DNA from: Sarcina sp. DSM 11001
GTDB taxonomy: Bacteria; Bacillota; Clostridia; Lachnospirales; Lachnospiraceae
Assembly (NCBI RefSeq): GCF_900101015.1
Contig: NZ_FNFZ01000026.1
Location: 1 to 48,206, forward strand
Direction: 5' to 3'
DNA: 48,206 nt
Shown in pieces: positions 24,573 through 32,767 of this stretch (its first letter is position 1; every line of letters starts with the position of its first letter). A model generated the notes under the pieces. It was not told where the DNA came from, ran no database searches, and saw only the letters and a list, made by a program, of their open reading frames with translations. A program made the translations under genes and the position numbers.

Positions 24573-25367
24573 ATGAGGACCGCATTAACAATCGCCGGAA
24601 GTGATTCCAGCGGAGGCGCCGGCATCCAGGCAGATATCAAGACCATGACCGCGAATGGCGTTTATGCCATGAGCGCGATCACGGCTTTGACTGCACAGAA
24701 TACGACCGGCGTTACAGATATTATGGAGGTCACTCCCGGATTTTTAAAAGAGCAGCTGGATCGTATTTTTACGGATATCAGACCGGATGCAGTAAAAACG
24801 GGAATGGTCTCATCCTCTGCTTTGATCGAGGTGATTGCGGAAAGGCTCCGTTATTATGGAGCGGAAAATATCGTTGTCGATCCCGTGATGGTTTCCACGA
24901 GCGGATCGAGGCTGATCAGTGAGGATGCGATCGGAACTCTGAAAAAGGAACTGCTGCCTCTTGCAGCGGTGATCACGCCCAATATTCCGGAGGCAGAGGT
25001 GCTCTCCGGCAGGACAGTACAGACAATGGAAGACATGGAAGCTGTCGCGAAGGAGATCTATGAGGCATATGGCTGCGCAGTGCTCTGCAAGGGCGGGCAC
25101 AGTATCCAGGATGCCAATGATCTTCTTTATGACGGGAAGAAAATGACCTGGTTTTACGGGAAGAGGATTGACAATCCCAATACTCACGGGACCGGATGCA
25201 CGCTTTCGAGCGCCATCGCATCCGGGCTGGCGAAAGGGTACGATCTGCCGACGGCCGTGCAGAGCGCCAAAAATTATATTTCCGGTGCGCTTTCTGCCAT
25301 GCTGGACCTCGGAAAGGGAAGCGGCCCCATGAACCATGCCTTCGCGATCGACGGGAATTTTATTTGA
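24573..25367 (+). CDS. thiD: Hydroxymethylpyrimidine/phosphomethylpyrimidine kinase
   Basis: 264 residues of the ThiD ribokinase-fold family. It phosphorylates HMP and HMP-phosphate to the pyrophosphate used by ThiE. TIAGSDSSGGAGIQADIKT is at the N-terminus, then MTANGVYAMSAITALTAQNT, DPVMVSTSG and the anion-hole region NTHGTGCTLSSAIAS. AAAGGAGG precedes the ATG at 24573. It is the first gene under the TPP riboswitch. The length is normal. Confidence 0.95.
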   Translation: MRTALTIAGSDSSGGAGIQADIKTMTANGVYAMSAITALTAQNTTGVTDIMEVTPGFLKEQLDRIFTDIRPDAVKTGMVSSSALIEVIAERLRYYGAENIVVDPVMVSTSGSRLISEDAIGTLKKELLPLAAVITPNIPEAEVLSGRTVQTMEDMEAVAKEIYEAYGCAVLCKGGHSIQDANDLLYDGKKMTWFYGKRIDNPNTHGTGCTLSSAIASGLAKGYDLPTAVQSAKNYISGALSAMLDLGKGSGPMNHAFAIDGNFI

Positions 25368-25376
25368 AGTCCTGAC

Positions 25377-25424
25377 TATAAAATCCCGGATTTCGGTAAA
25401 CTCTTTTGAGATCCGGATTTTATA
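25377..25424. terminator. Hairpin between thiD and thiW
   Basis: TATAAAATCCCGGA at 25377-25390 pairs almost fully with TCCGGATTTTATA at 25412-25424. It may attenuate or stabilise the mRNA between the two genes; a T-rich tail is not clear. Confidence 0.5.
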
Positions 25425-25599
25425 AGTAAAATGGACCTTCTTCAATTTTGTGTGTTTTACCGTAAATAATTTTGTTTTAAAGGGAAATACAACAGTTGCG
25501 ATTCAAAGTACCGTAAAAATCCATATATTAAAACATTCTGTACTGTTTCGGGCGGTTCTCTGGCAGGGGGCATTTCGTGGAATCAAAAGGAGATGCACA

Positions 25600-26130
25600 A
25601 TGAGTAATCAGTCAGCGAATGAACAGTCTGTCAATACCAGGAAACTTGCCTTAACAGCTATCTTTGCCGCCGTGGCGGTCGTGGGATCGATGTTTTCATT
25701 TCCTGTGCTGGGGTCAAAATGCGCCCCGGTGCAGCATATGGTCAATGTGTTGTGTGCGGTTTTTCTCGGGCCTGCGTGGGGGCTTGCCTCCGCTTTTATC
25801 GCGAGCCTGATCCGCAATCTGATCGGCCTCGGGACTCCCCTGGCTTTTCCGGGCAGCATGTGCGGCGCCCTGCTCTCGGGACTTTTGTACCAGAGGTTTA
25901 AGACCCTTCCGGCAGCATGGATCGGGGAGATCTTTGGCACTGCAGTGATCGGCGGGATTCTGGCCTATCCGGTCGCTTCCATGGTCATGGGAAATGCGGG
26001 AGCGACCCTCTTCATGTTCGTGGTTCCCTTCCTGATCAGTACCGTGGGAGGCACCCTGATCGCGGCTGTGGTCACACTGGGGCTGCACAGCCGCGGAATA
26101 ATCGGCCGCCTGAGAGAAGAAGTAGGGTGA
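25600..26130 (+). CDS. thiW: ThiW, ECF transporter S component
   Basis: 176 residues with about six hydrophobic helices. It begins with a short polar tail and the S-component type start TRKLALTAIFAAVAVVGSM, then PVQHMVNVLCAVFLGPAWGL and FPGSMCGALLSGLLYQ. ThiW is the substrate-binding S unit for uptake of the thiamine precursor hydroxyethylthiazole with a shared ECF module, which is not encoded in this window. AAAAGGAG precedes the ATG at 25600. The position between thiD and the ThiE-ThiM fusion supports the assignment. A copy of its last codons (GAGAGAAGAAGT) recurs 30 bases downstream. Confidence 0.9.
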   Translation: MSNQSANEQSVNTRKLALTAIFAAVAVVGSMFSFPVLGSKCAPVQHMVNVLCAVFLGPAWGLASAFIASLIRNLIGLGTPLAFPGSMCGALLSGLLYQRFKTLPAAWIGEIFGTAVIGGILAYPVASMVMGNAGATLFMFVVPFLISTVGGTLIAAVVTLGLHSRGIIGRLREEVG

Positions 26131-26462
26131 TAGGTCATCTTGAGAGAAGAAGTGGAATAAAAAAGAACGGAATTAAAGAAGAACCGGAATTAATAGAAGG
26201 AACGGAGAACAGGCAGACCACAGGCGGGGAGCACAATACCTGTCTGTGGTCTGTTAATCTTTGTATCTGCCTGTTGAAATAAGACCGGCACATTCCTGCT
26301 GTTTTAGTATGTGAGGCTCCCGGTAACATCGGCGGGGCTTTGACAAGGCGGAGCTTTGTTGACACAATAATCGTAAGAAAAAACCTGCTGTTATTTTGGA
26401 AGTTATGAAGTAGCAGCGTCTGATACCGGTTATAAAAGTAAAGAGTATAGAGGGATGATGTG
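26131..26462. other. Intergenic region between thiW and the ThiE-ThiM gene
   Basis: Starts with a slipped copy of the thiW 3' end (TTGAGAGAAGAAGTGGAATA) and a GGAATTAA direct repeat. Then comes a structure with two alternative pairings: CAGACCACAG (26214-26223) with CTGTGGTCTG, or CAGGCAGA with TCTGCCTG (ending 26273). The two compete for the same bases. No TPP consensus is present here. Confidence 0.5.
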
Positions 26463-27953
26463 ATGAGCTTGAAAGTGGAAAACTGTCTGTTATATGCAGT
26501 GACGGATACATCCTGGCTGCGCGGGAGGACTCTGGCGCAGCAGGTGGAGGAGGCGCTGCGGGGAGGCGCCACGATGGTGCAGCTGAGGGAAAAGGAGCTG
26601 CAGGGAGAGGCACTGGAGCAGGAGGCGCGGGAGATCCTGGCGCTCTGCAGGCAGTACGGGGTGCCCCTTCTGATCAATGATGACGTAATGCTGGCAAAAA
26701 AGATCGGCGCTGACGGTGTGCATGTGGGGCAGGACGATATGTCGGCGGCGAAGGCGCGGGAACTGCTGGGAGAGGACGCGGTCATCGGGGTCACAGCCAG
26801 AACGGTAGAGCAGGCGCTGGCGGCTCAGGAGGCCGGCGCGGACTATCTGGGGAGCGGCGCGGTGTTCGGGACATCCACCAAAAAGGACGCAAAGCCCATG
26901 GATCCCGCTTATTTCCAGCAGATCTGCGAAAGTGTCTCCATACCGGTCGTCGCGATCGGCGGGGTCACCCTGGACAATATCCGCGAACTGGAAGGCCGCA
27001 AAATGTGCGGTTTTGCCATTGTCAGCGGGATCTTCGCGGCCGAGGATATCGAGTCAAGGACACGGGATCTGTGGAAAGCGGCCCAGGAACTGTGCCTGCC
27101 GGGACAGGTCAGCAGGTTGAAAATGGAGATACTGCGCAGGCACCCTGTTGTCCAGTGCATCACCAACATTGTCACTGTCAACGACTGTGCCAATGCCCTG
27201 CTGGCTGTCGGGGCTTCGCCGACCATGGCCCATCATCCGGAGGAGATGGAGGAGTTCGCCGCAGTCTGCGACGCCCTGGTGTGCAACATGGGCGCGACGG
27301 AGTCGCTGGAAGCCATGATGGCAGCGGGAAAGGCAGATACCGCAGGGCCTTCAAGACCGGTGGTCATTGATCCCGTCGGCTGTGCCACCTCGGCCTTCCG
27401 GCGCCGGAAGTGTCTGGAACTGATCGACGCCGTGCATCCGGCCTGTATCCGGGGAAACGGGGCGGAGATCCGGGCGCTGGCGACAGACCACAGAACCGCC
27501 AGGGGAGTGGATGATTTATTTTTGCAGGAAAAAACAGAGGGCCCGGCGGATAAAAACGGACAGTCTCGCGCGGAGATATCTGAAGACCAGCCCTCCTCGG
27601 ATTTTTCCTTGTCCGAAGAGACCGTGCGCTGTGCGCGGCAGCTTTCCCGAATGACCGGAGCGATCGTGATCGCTTCCGGGGAGACCGATTTTGTCGTCAG
27701 CGGGGATCGTGTCTATTCTGTGCATGGGGGATCAGCCTGGATGACGAGAGTCACTGGCACAGGCTGCATGCTGAGCGTGCTTCTGGGTGCCTTTCTCTCG
27801 GTAGAGAACAGCGCGTTGAGCGCAGCGGCCTGCTGCGGGATGATGAATGTCTGCGCGGAAAGAGCTCAGGAACACACTGCGGCGGAACACGGCGGGACAG
27901 GTACCTTCCGCGTTCATCTCATCGATGAACTCTCCGGGTCGATCAGACAGTAG
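26463..27953 (+). CDS. Bifunctional ThiE-ThiM fusion (thiamine salvage)
   Basis: 496 residues. Residues 1-210 are thiamine-phosphate synthase: LYAVTD, VQLREKE, LLINDD, GVHVGQDD and GSGAVFGTSTKKDA. Residues about 219-496 are hydroxyethylthiazole kinase: VQCITNIVTVNDCANALLAV, VIDPVGC, IRGNGAEI and the catalytic GTGCM near residue 437. ThiM makes thiazole phosphate and ThiE joins it to HMP pyrophosphate, so both steps sit in one chain. An insertion of about 40 residues (about 341-384, Asp/Ser/Gln-rich) interrupts the ThiM part. The start at 26463 follows AGAGGG. This order matches the arrangement known in fungi; bacterial fusions exist but are less common. Confidence 0.93.
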   Translation: MSLKVENCLLYAVTDTSWLRGRTLAQQVEEALRGGATMVQLREKELQGEALEQEAREILALCRQYGVPLLINDDVMLAKKIGADGVHVGQDDMSAAKARELLGEDAVIGVTARTVEQALAAQEAGADYLGSGAVFGTSTKKDAKPMDPAYFQQICESVSIPVVAIGGVTLDNIRELEGRKMCGFAIVSGIFAAEDIESRTRDLWKAAQELCLPGQVSRLKMEILRRHPVVQCITNIVTVNDCANALLAVGASPTMAHHPEEMEEFAAVCDALVCNMGATESLEAMMAAGKADTAGPSRPVVIDPVGCATSAFRRRKCLELIDAVHPACIRGNGAEIRALATDHRTARGVDDLFLQEKTEGPADKNGQSRAEISEDQPSSDFSLSEETVRCARQLSRMTGAIVIASGETDFVVSGDRVYSVHGGSAWMTRVTGTGCMLSVLLGAFLSVENSALSAAACCGMMNVCAERAQEHTAAEHGGTGTFRVHLIDELSGSIRQ

Positions 27954-28077
27954 AGGAAGTACAGACCTGTCTCTCTTCGGGTTTTTGCGATGGAAACTAC
28001 GCAAAACGCTCGAGTTTCGAACCGGTCTGTCTGTAACGTCTGTACTGTAGCAGCAGCGGTTGGGTACACTGTGTCAG

Positions 28078-28106
28078 TTGCGCTGTGTGCGAATAAAGGC
28101 TAGAAT
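28078..28106 (+). promoter_or_regulatory. Candidate promoter of the PNPOx-like gene
   Basis: TTGCGC (28078-28083), 17-base spacer, TAGAAT (28101-28106). Upstream, 27958-28046 holds nested inverted repeats (AGTACAGAC with GTCTGTACT, and ACAGACC with GGTCTGT). Confidence 0.55.
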
Positions 28107-28159
28107 AAAATAAAACTGAAAACCGGTTCTGGTGAAATGACAAAGAGGAGGTAGTTCAG

Positions 28160-28558
28160 ATGAGTAAAATCCATGATTTTCTGAATGAGGCAGGGGTGTT
28201 TTTCCTTGCGACGGTTGATGGAGACCAGCCGAAGCTTCGTCCCCTTGGATTCCATATGGAAATGGAAGGCAAGGAGATGTTTGGTGTCGGCGATTTCAAG
28301 GATGTTTATAAGCAAATGACCGTAAATCCGAAGGTTGAGATCGTGGCAGCAAAACCCGATGGACACTGGCTGCGGTATACCGGCAGGGTCGTCTTTGACA
28401 CAGATCCCAAATACGAGGCGGCAGGACTGGAAGTCATGCCTATGCTGAAGGATATTTATAATGAAAAGACCGGCCATAAGATGATGGTCTTCCATCTGGA
28501 GGATGCGACAGCTGTCGATATCCCCATGATGGGCCCCGGTGAGGATCTGCTTGCCTGA
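28160..28558 (+). CDS. PNPOx-like flavin-binding family protein
   Basis: 132 residues of the pyridoxamine 5'-phosphate oxidase-like split-barrel family. The fold is marked by FFLATVDGDQPKLRPLGF at the N-terminus, NPKVEIVAAKPDGHWLRYTG in the middle and GHKMMVFHLEDATAV near the end. Such small members usually bind FMN or F420; the reaction is unknown. GAGGAGG precedes the ATG. It is a single-gene unit with its own promoter and terminator. Confidence 0.85.
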   Translation: MSKIHDFLNEAGVFFLATVDGDQPKLRPLGFHMEMEGKEMFGVGDFKDVYKQMTVNPKVEIVAAKPDGHWLRYTGRVVFDTDPKYEAAGLEVMPMLKDIYNEKTGHKMMVFHLEDATAVDIPMMGPGEDLLA

Positions 28559-28633
28559 TTTTGGGCAGTAAAAGTATTTTTGCCGGGCGATAGAACTTTT
28601 TTCGCCAGACGGCACACTGGTTTATTATGATGA

Positions 28634-28678
28634 AAAAGGGGATGGCCTCCTGGTCAGTCAGGAGGGACCATCCCCTTT
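28634..28678. terminator. Bidirectional terminator
   Basis: AAAGGGGATGG-CTCCTG pairs with CAGGAG-CCATCCCCTTT around a short loop. It separates the PNPOx-like gene from the converging PHP gene. Confidence 0.85.
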
Positions 28679-28705
28679 GGCGTATTATTGGAAACCGAAA
28701 AATAC

Positions 28706-29608
28706 TCAGCCCTCCGGAACGTCCCAGGAATAGGGGATACCCCAGGGGACTGCCTGCTGGTTGAGTTTGTGGGCTCCATGGAAGTCCGAGCCTGCAGTGA
28801 GGAGCAGGGTACGACCGCTTGTACGGAGGACCCGGTCAGCGAGAGCGAGGATCTGCATTGCGTCTTCAGGTGTGTTGTGCGGGTGAAGCAGCTCGAAGCC
28901 ATCGACCCCGTTCTGCAGACAGTAGTCAAAGAAGGTCTGGAGCCTGGTCCCTGAAAAATGATATTCCCCGATATGGGCAATGACGGCAGCTCCGCTTCCG
29001 GCATGGATGGCATCGATTGCCTCTGCAACCGTGATGGTCTTGCGGGGAACGTAGTAGGGACATTTTTTGCCGATATAGACCTCCATTGACTCGCTTATGG
29101 AGGAGACGACGTTCAGATGCACGAGATAGCGGGCGATGTGGACCCGGTTGTAATTGCCGGAATCGCTAATTGTGTGCGCGTAGGCATAAAAGCCGTCCAC
29201 CGTGACTCTGCCCTCTCCGATGCCGGCATCCTCCATTTTTTTTACAATGGCCTCATTGTGCCGGATCTTGGTCACTTTATATTCCCGGATCACTCTGCGC
29301 AGGGGCTCAAAAGCGGGAGAGGAAAAATCCGAGGAGGGCGGGAAATAACCCAATACGTGGATCTCAGGAGGTTCCGTGCCGGGGGAGGTGTCCTGCTCCG
29401 GCCAGCCTGTGCTCAGCTCGATCCCGTCTATTCCGGCCTGGTCGTACTTATGGCAGGCTTCGCGGAAGGCGTCGATCCCCGCGAGTGTGTTGTGATCCGT
29501 GAGGGCGATCAGACCGATTCCGGAAGCCTTCGCTTTTTTCACGAGCTGGTCGGGAGTATCTGTCCCGTCTGAAAAAGAGCTGTGCATATGCAGATCAATC
29601 TTTTCCAT
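28706..29608 (-). CDS. PHP-domain phosphoesterase
   Basis: 300 residues of the PHP metal-dependent phosphoesterase family (YciV/TrpH-like). Metal-ligand motifs are HMHSSFSDG (residues 7-15), LTDHNT, the Glu in IELSTGW, VIAHIGEYH and GSDFHG near the C-terminus. Family members are 3',5'-nucleotide or 5'-3' exonuclease-type enzymes; the substrate here is not known. The start at 29608 (MEKIDLHMH) has better spacing to AAAAGGAG than the ATG two codons upstream. Confidence 0.9.
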   Translation of the reverse strand: MEKIDLHMHSSFSDGTDTPDQLVKKAKASGIGLIALTDHNTLAGIDAFREACHKYDQAGIDGIELSTGWPEQDTSPGTEPPEIHVLGYFPPSSDFSSPAFEPLRRVIREYKVTKIRHNEAIVKKMEDAGIGEGRVTVDGFYAYAHTISDSGNYNRVHIARYLVHLNVVSSISESMEVYIGKKCPYYVPRKTITVAEAIDAIHAGSGAAVIAHIGEYHFSGTRLQTFFDYCLQNGVDGFELLHPHNTPEDAMQILALADRVLRTSGRTLLLTAGSDFHGAHKLNQQAVPWGIPYSWDVPEG

Positions 29609-29866
29609 AGACATTTCTCCTTTTACTTATTATTTGCGTATGTTAGATTATTTTAAGTGTTTGTGATAGATTATTATAAATATTGTTGGATCAGTATAGA
29701 TACAGATGAAGACAGAGCCGGATCATTTTTAGATTCAGATTGATTTTAATTCAGATTATTATATAACAGATCATTCCCAATTAAAAATTGTCAATTAAAA
29801 GCAATTAAGACAATTAAAATAAGAAAAAACTGACTACAAGGGCGATAAAGTGGAAAGGGGCTGCGC

Positions 29867-30376
29867 ATGCGGACATTGGTTTTTGATAACAGCGTTTATG
29901 AAGATGGAGCCGGCCGGATCTATAACAAGATCATGAGCTGGACATTGCCCGGGCTTATTCTTGCAACGCTGGAGATTGCGCTGATCAATACAGGTATACT
30001 GAGGGTAGACAGTGTCCCCCCGGTATTGCTGAAGCTGATCGGTCTGTTGACTGTCATCTATGTCATTCCCTCGATTTTTGCTTTCCCGACAGTATGGTTT
30101 CTCTCCTATGGGAAGACGAGGCTGCTTAAGACGGGGTCGATCGACCTCTATAAAAAGAAAATCGTCTATCATCAGGCGGCTTCGATGACCATGGCGACTC
30201 CCCGTATGGTGGACTGGTCGGTGACTCAGCTGAAGCGGGTGGAGAAAAAGAGGGGCTGCTACATCCTCTACGGTGCGGTCACCAATGAGACTGCGGGCGG
30301 GAGTGATTCTCAGCTCAGGATTCCCGCCGCGTTTGAGGATATGCACCTGATCAGTGAGATGGCAAGATATCACTGA
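29867..30376 (+). CDS. Small membrane protein with PH-like tail
   Basis: 169 residues. Two hydrophobic segments (TLPGLILATLEIALI and LLKLIGLLTVIYVIPSIFAF) are followed by a soluble C-terminal part starting KTRLLKTGSIDLYKKKIVYH, which may be a bacterial PH-like domain. The layout parallels the protein at 22159-22704, but the sequences are not obviously related. The ribosome-binding site is weak (AAAGGGG, six bases from the ATG). The AT-rich 257-bp region upstream has slipped CAATTAA units. Function unknown. Confidence 0.65.
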   Translation: MRTLVFDNSVYEDGAGRIYNKIMSWTLPGLILATLEIALINTGILRVDSVPPVLLKLIGLLTVIYVIPSIFAFPTVWFLSYGKTRLLKTGSIDLYKKKIVYHQAASMTMATPRMVDWSVTQLKRVEKKRGCYILYGAVTNETAGGSDSQLRIPAAFEDMHLISEMARYH

Positions 30377-30506
30377 GGTTTTTTCAACAGGGAATCTTTT
30401 ACAAAGACCTTCTAGAGGGGTCTGCTATAAAGAGCCTTTTACAGGGATCTTCTACTTCTATAAGATTCAATAAGAAAGATTCTTCTAAGAGTCTTTGGAA
30501 ATATCG

Positions 30507-31013
30507 TCAGCTTTTATTCTTCAGGCGGGTGAGGATCCAGAAAGCGCCCATGGTCCTGGTCGGCTGATCTGTGACATCATCAGACAGATATTCCTGCAGG
30601 CCGACGGAGGCAGGGTCCCAGGAAAGAGCCTGCTCCTCGGAGGAATATTCAATTTCCGCGTACATGAATTCAGTTTTTCTGCCCTCGTCGACAAGGTTGA
30701 CTTCCAGGTGGAGACCGTCGGGAAGCAGATAGGTGCGGCGGAGCTTGGGGATAAGTGGAATGCCGATCAGGTCTTCAAGTTCCCTGAATTTTTCCTCGCT
30801 GACGGATATTTCGATTTCCTTGCGGGCAAGGGTGCCTGAGGACTTGAAGCAGACAACGTAATCGGTGTCCCCTCCCATGACGGACTCCTCCCGGATCCGG
30901 ACTGTGGGACGAACGGTGATATAGCCCTGCCGCATCAGTTCCTCTTTGAGCAGAGGAAGAGAATCGGTTTCCTGCGGCCAGTTTTTGACGATCCATTTGC
31001 GTTCTATTTCCAT
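30507..31013 (-). CDS. CYTH domain protein (triphosphate tunnel metalloenzyme)
   Basis: 168 residues. The CYTH signature EIERKW lies at residues 2-7, followed by basic and acidic strand motifs (TVRIREESV, DYVVCFKSSG, RKEIEISVSEEKF, RRTYLL, HLEVNLVDE, EFMYAEIEYSS). The family hydrolyses inorganic triphosphate or related substrates with Mg or Mn in a tunnel fold. The start at 31013 is chosen because the CYTH motif begins there and GGGAG precedes it; the longer frame has no support. Confidence 0.9.
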   Translation of the reverse strand: MEIERKWIVKNWPQETDSLPLLKEELMRQGYITVRPTVRIREESVMGGDTDYVVCFKSSGTLARKEIEISVSEEKFRELEDLIGIPLIPKLRRTYLLPDGLHLEVNLVDEGRKTEFMYAEIEYSSEEQALSWDPASVGLQEYLSDDVTDQPTRTMGAFWILTRLKNKS

Positions 31014-31333
31014 GATAATCAGCTCCCTGACTTTAGGACCTGTCACGTAATGACTTAGGAATACCTGCAAGTCTTTTCTTCCGATCACTGCGTTAAAAAG
31101 CCCCGGCGATGCCCATGAATCGAAGATCCATTATCGCCATGCGTTTTTTCCCTGTACTCCAAAGAAAATCCTGTGCGGCTTTCCTAAGGTATTTTCGGAC
31201 AGTCCCTTACTTTCTGACTTTGATGCTGCGGTTTGTTCCTGTGATCGATCCTTTTCTTTTCAGGAATAACTGGAACTGATTCGAGTTTACCGTTTTTTTT
31301 AAAGATTCACAAGAGGATTAATGATATACTGAT
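31014..31333. other. Intergenic region upstream of the acyltransferase gene
   Basis: No gene seen. An inverted pair GGCGAT/ATCGCC (31105-31137) is followed by GCGTTTTTTCCC and could be a weak terminator. Near the end AGAGGA (31312-31317) precedes a three-codon frame ATG-ATA-TAC-TGA (31321-31332) that stops one base before the ATG at 31334. A possible -10 box TATACT overlaps it. Confidence 0.4.
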
Positions 31334-32410
31334 ATGGCTGATATAGACAGGAGTTACTATACAGACCGGCTCGAAGCTCGAGGCGTTTTTCGCGGCTTTT
31401 TCGCGAAAAATCCGGGTTCAACGGTGCGAACACCCTCGCAGAGTGTGTTGCGCACAGCGAAGCGTATTGGATCCGCCGCGCGAAAGCGGTCCATGTCCAC
31501 GCCCTTTGAGGGGGCGTGGACAGTAACAGACAAGAAAGCCGGAGGGACAGGCGGAAGGCTGGAGACGCTGGACATGATCCGAGGTCTGACGATCATCAGT
31601 ATGGTCCTGTATCACGGGATGTGGGATCTGCTGTATCTGTCCCGTTTCGGAGCGGAAATGAGCACCGCGCGCACGTGGTATGAGGGGATCGGCGGGCATC
31701 TGTGGCAGCAGAGCATCTGCAGGTCTTTTATTTTGCTGGCAGGTTTTTGCGTGCCGTTTTCGAAGCATATTTTTCGCAGAGGTCTGCTGGTCAGTGCCTG
31801 CGGGATCCTGGTGAGCGCAGTGACCGTTTTTGCCATGTATGAGGAGAGGGTGCTCTTTGGAGTACTGACTTTTCACGGTGCTGCCATGCTGCTGGCCGGC
31901 GCAGGGCGGCAGATAAAAAAAGGGCGGTCAGAGCAGCTTTGCGGGTGGAGAACTGCGGAAGATGAGTTTTCAGGCGGGCCTGTCAAAACGGCTGCAGCCG
32001 TTGAATCAACAGGCGGGCTTACTAAACCGGCCGCAGGGGTTTTGCTCAGTGCCTTTTTCTTTCATGTGACAAGATGGGTGAACCGGGGATATCTGCAGCT
32101 GGGACCTGTTTTCCGCCTGGCGCTTCCTGCCTTTTTGTATAAGAGGGAAGGTGCAGGGGGCTGGATCCTGACAGCCGCGGGCTTTCCGATGAAAGGATTT
32201 TTCTCTACGGATTATTTTTCCCTGATTCCGTGGATCTTCCTTTTTCAGACAGGGATCTGTCTCTGCAGGCTGATGGAAAAGGGAAAAGTGTTTTCGAGGC
32301 CGGTTTTTCATCTGAGGGCACCGCTCCTGAACCTGATCGGACAATATTCCCTGCTGATTTATCTGCTGCATCAGCCGCTGCTGTATCTGCTGGTAAGTGT
32401 GTTTTCCTGA
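31334..32410 (+). CDS. DUF1624/HGSNAT-type membrane acyltransferase
   Basis: Up to 358 residues. From about residue 77 it has the heparan-alpha-glucosaminide N-acetyltransferase catalytic-domain style (DUF1624): RLETLDMIRGLTIISMVLYH, a helix with LFGVLTFHGAAMLLAG, then DYFSLIPWIFLFQTGICL and IGQYSLLIYLLHQPLLYLL, with about seven membrane helices. The first 65 or so residues are basic, have no family similarity and are encoded by a series of hairpins (31370-31522). No ribosome-binding site stands at the ATG of 31334, and a later start, for example the ATG at 31493, is possible. Acylation of a cell-envelope sugar is inferred. Confidence 0.75.
   Translation: MADIDRSYYTDRLEARGVFRGFFAKNPGSTVRTPSQSVLRTAKRIGSAARKRSMSTPFEGAWTVTDKKAGGTGGRLETLDMIRGLTIISMVLYHGMWDLLYLSRFGAEMSTARTWYEGIGGHLWQQSICRSFILLAGFCVPFSKHIFRRGLLVSACGILVSAVTVFAMYEERVLFGVLTFHGAAMLLAGAGRQIKKGRSEQLCGWRTAEDEFSGGPVKTAAAVESTGGLTKPAAGVLLSAFFFHVTRWVNRGYLQLGPVFRLALPAFLYKREGAGGWILTAAGFPMKGFFSTDYFSLIPWIFLFQTGICLCRLMEKGKVFSRPVFHLRAPLLNLIGQYSLLIYLLHQPLLYLLVSVFS
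31370..31522. other. Cluster of five consecutive hairpins
   Basis: Stems in order: CTCGA/TCGAG (31370-31382); TTTTTCGCG/CGCGAAAAA (31386-31410); GTGCGAACAC/GTGTTGCGCAC with one bulge (31424-31455); GGATCCGC/GCGGTCC with one bulge (31469-31492); TGTCCACGCCC/GGGCGTGGACA (31494-31522). They fill the 5' end of the acyltransferase frame. They could be a structured RNA or a palindromic insertion. Confidence 0.7.
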
Positions 32411-32767
32411 AAACTCCGGCAGCAGGCGGAAGCGGGAGCAGTAACGAAAACTATTTGTAAACCCGGAAACGGGAATCGGAAACATGAATTAGAAACAGGG
32501 ATGCTAAAAAAAGGGAACAGAAAACGCAGGAAACAGGAGCTGCTATATTTTTCTGACAAATCCCGTGGGAATGTGTTATAATAACCGGGCTGGAGTAAGG
32601 CGATACTAACTAAGCCGGAGCAAGGCTGCTCAGTCTGGGCTGTCTGGTCTGTCTGTGACTTTTTTTACAGGGTCTGACAGGAAAACAGCTATGGAAAACA
32701 GCTATTAAGAAGTATTGTTGCCGCACTGTAAGCAAAGATTGCTGACTGATGGCAGGAGGTCTTTTGT
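32411..32767. other. Leader region of the TetR-type regulator gene
   Basis: First 110 bp are degenerate A/G-rich repeats (GGAAACGGGAATCGGAAAC and similar). A promoter lies at 32553-32582. The remaining 185-bp leader has GTCTG direct repeats and ACAGCTATGGAAAACAGCTATTAAG, a 10-bp direct repeat. No gene was found. Confidence 0.5.
32553..32582 (+). promoter_or_regulatory. Promoter of the TetR-type regulator gene
   Basis: CTGACA (32553-32558), 18-base spacer, TATAAT (32577-32582). It leaves an untranslated leader of about 180 bases. Confidence 0.75.

Noticed and set aside
25370-25600. Second TPP riboswitch before thiW
   Set aside because: The region has a hairpin but lacks the CTGAGA and GACCC...GAACCTGAT blocks.
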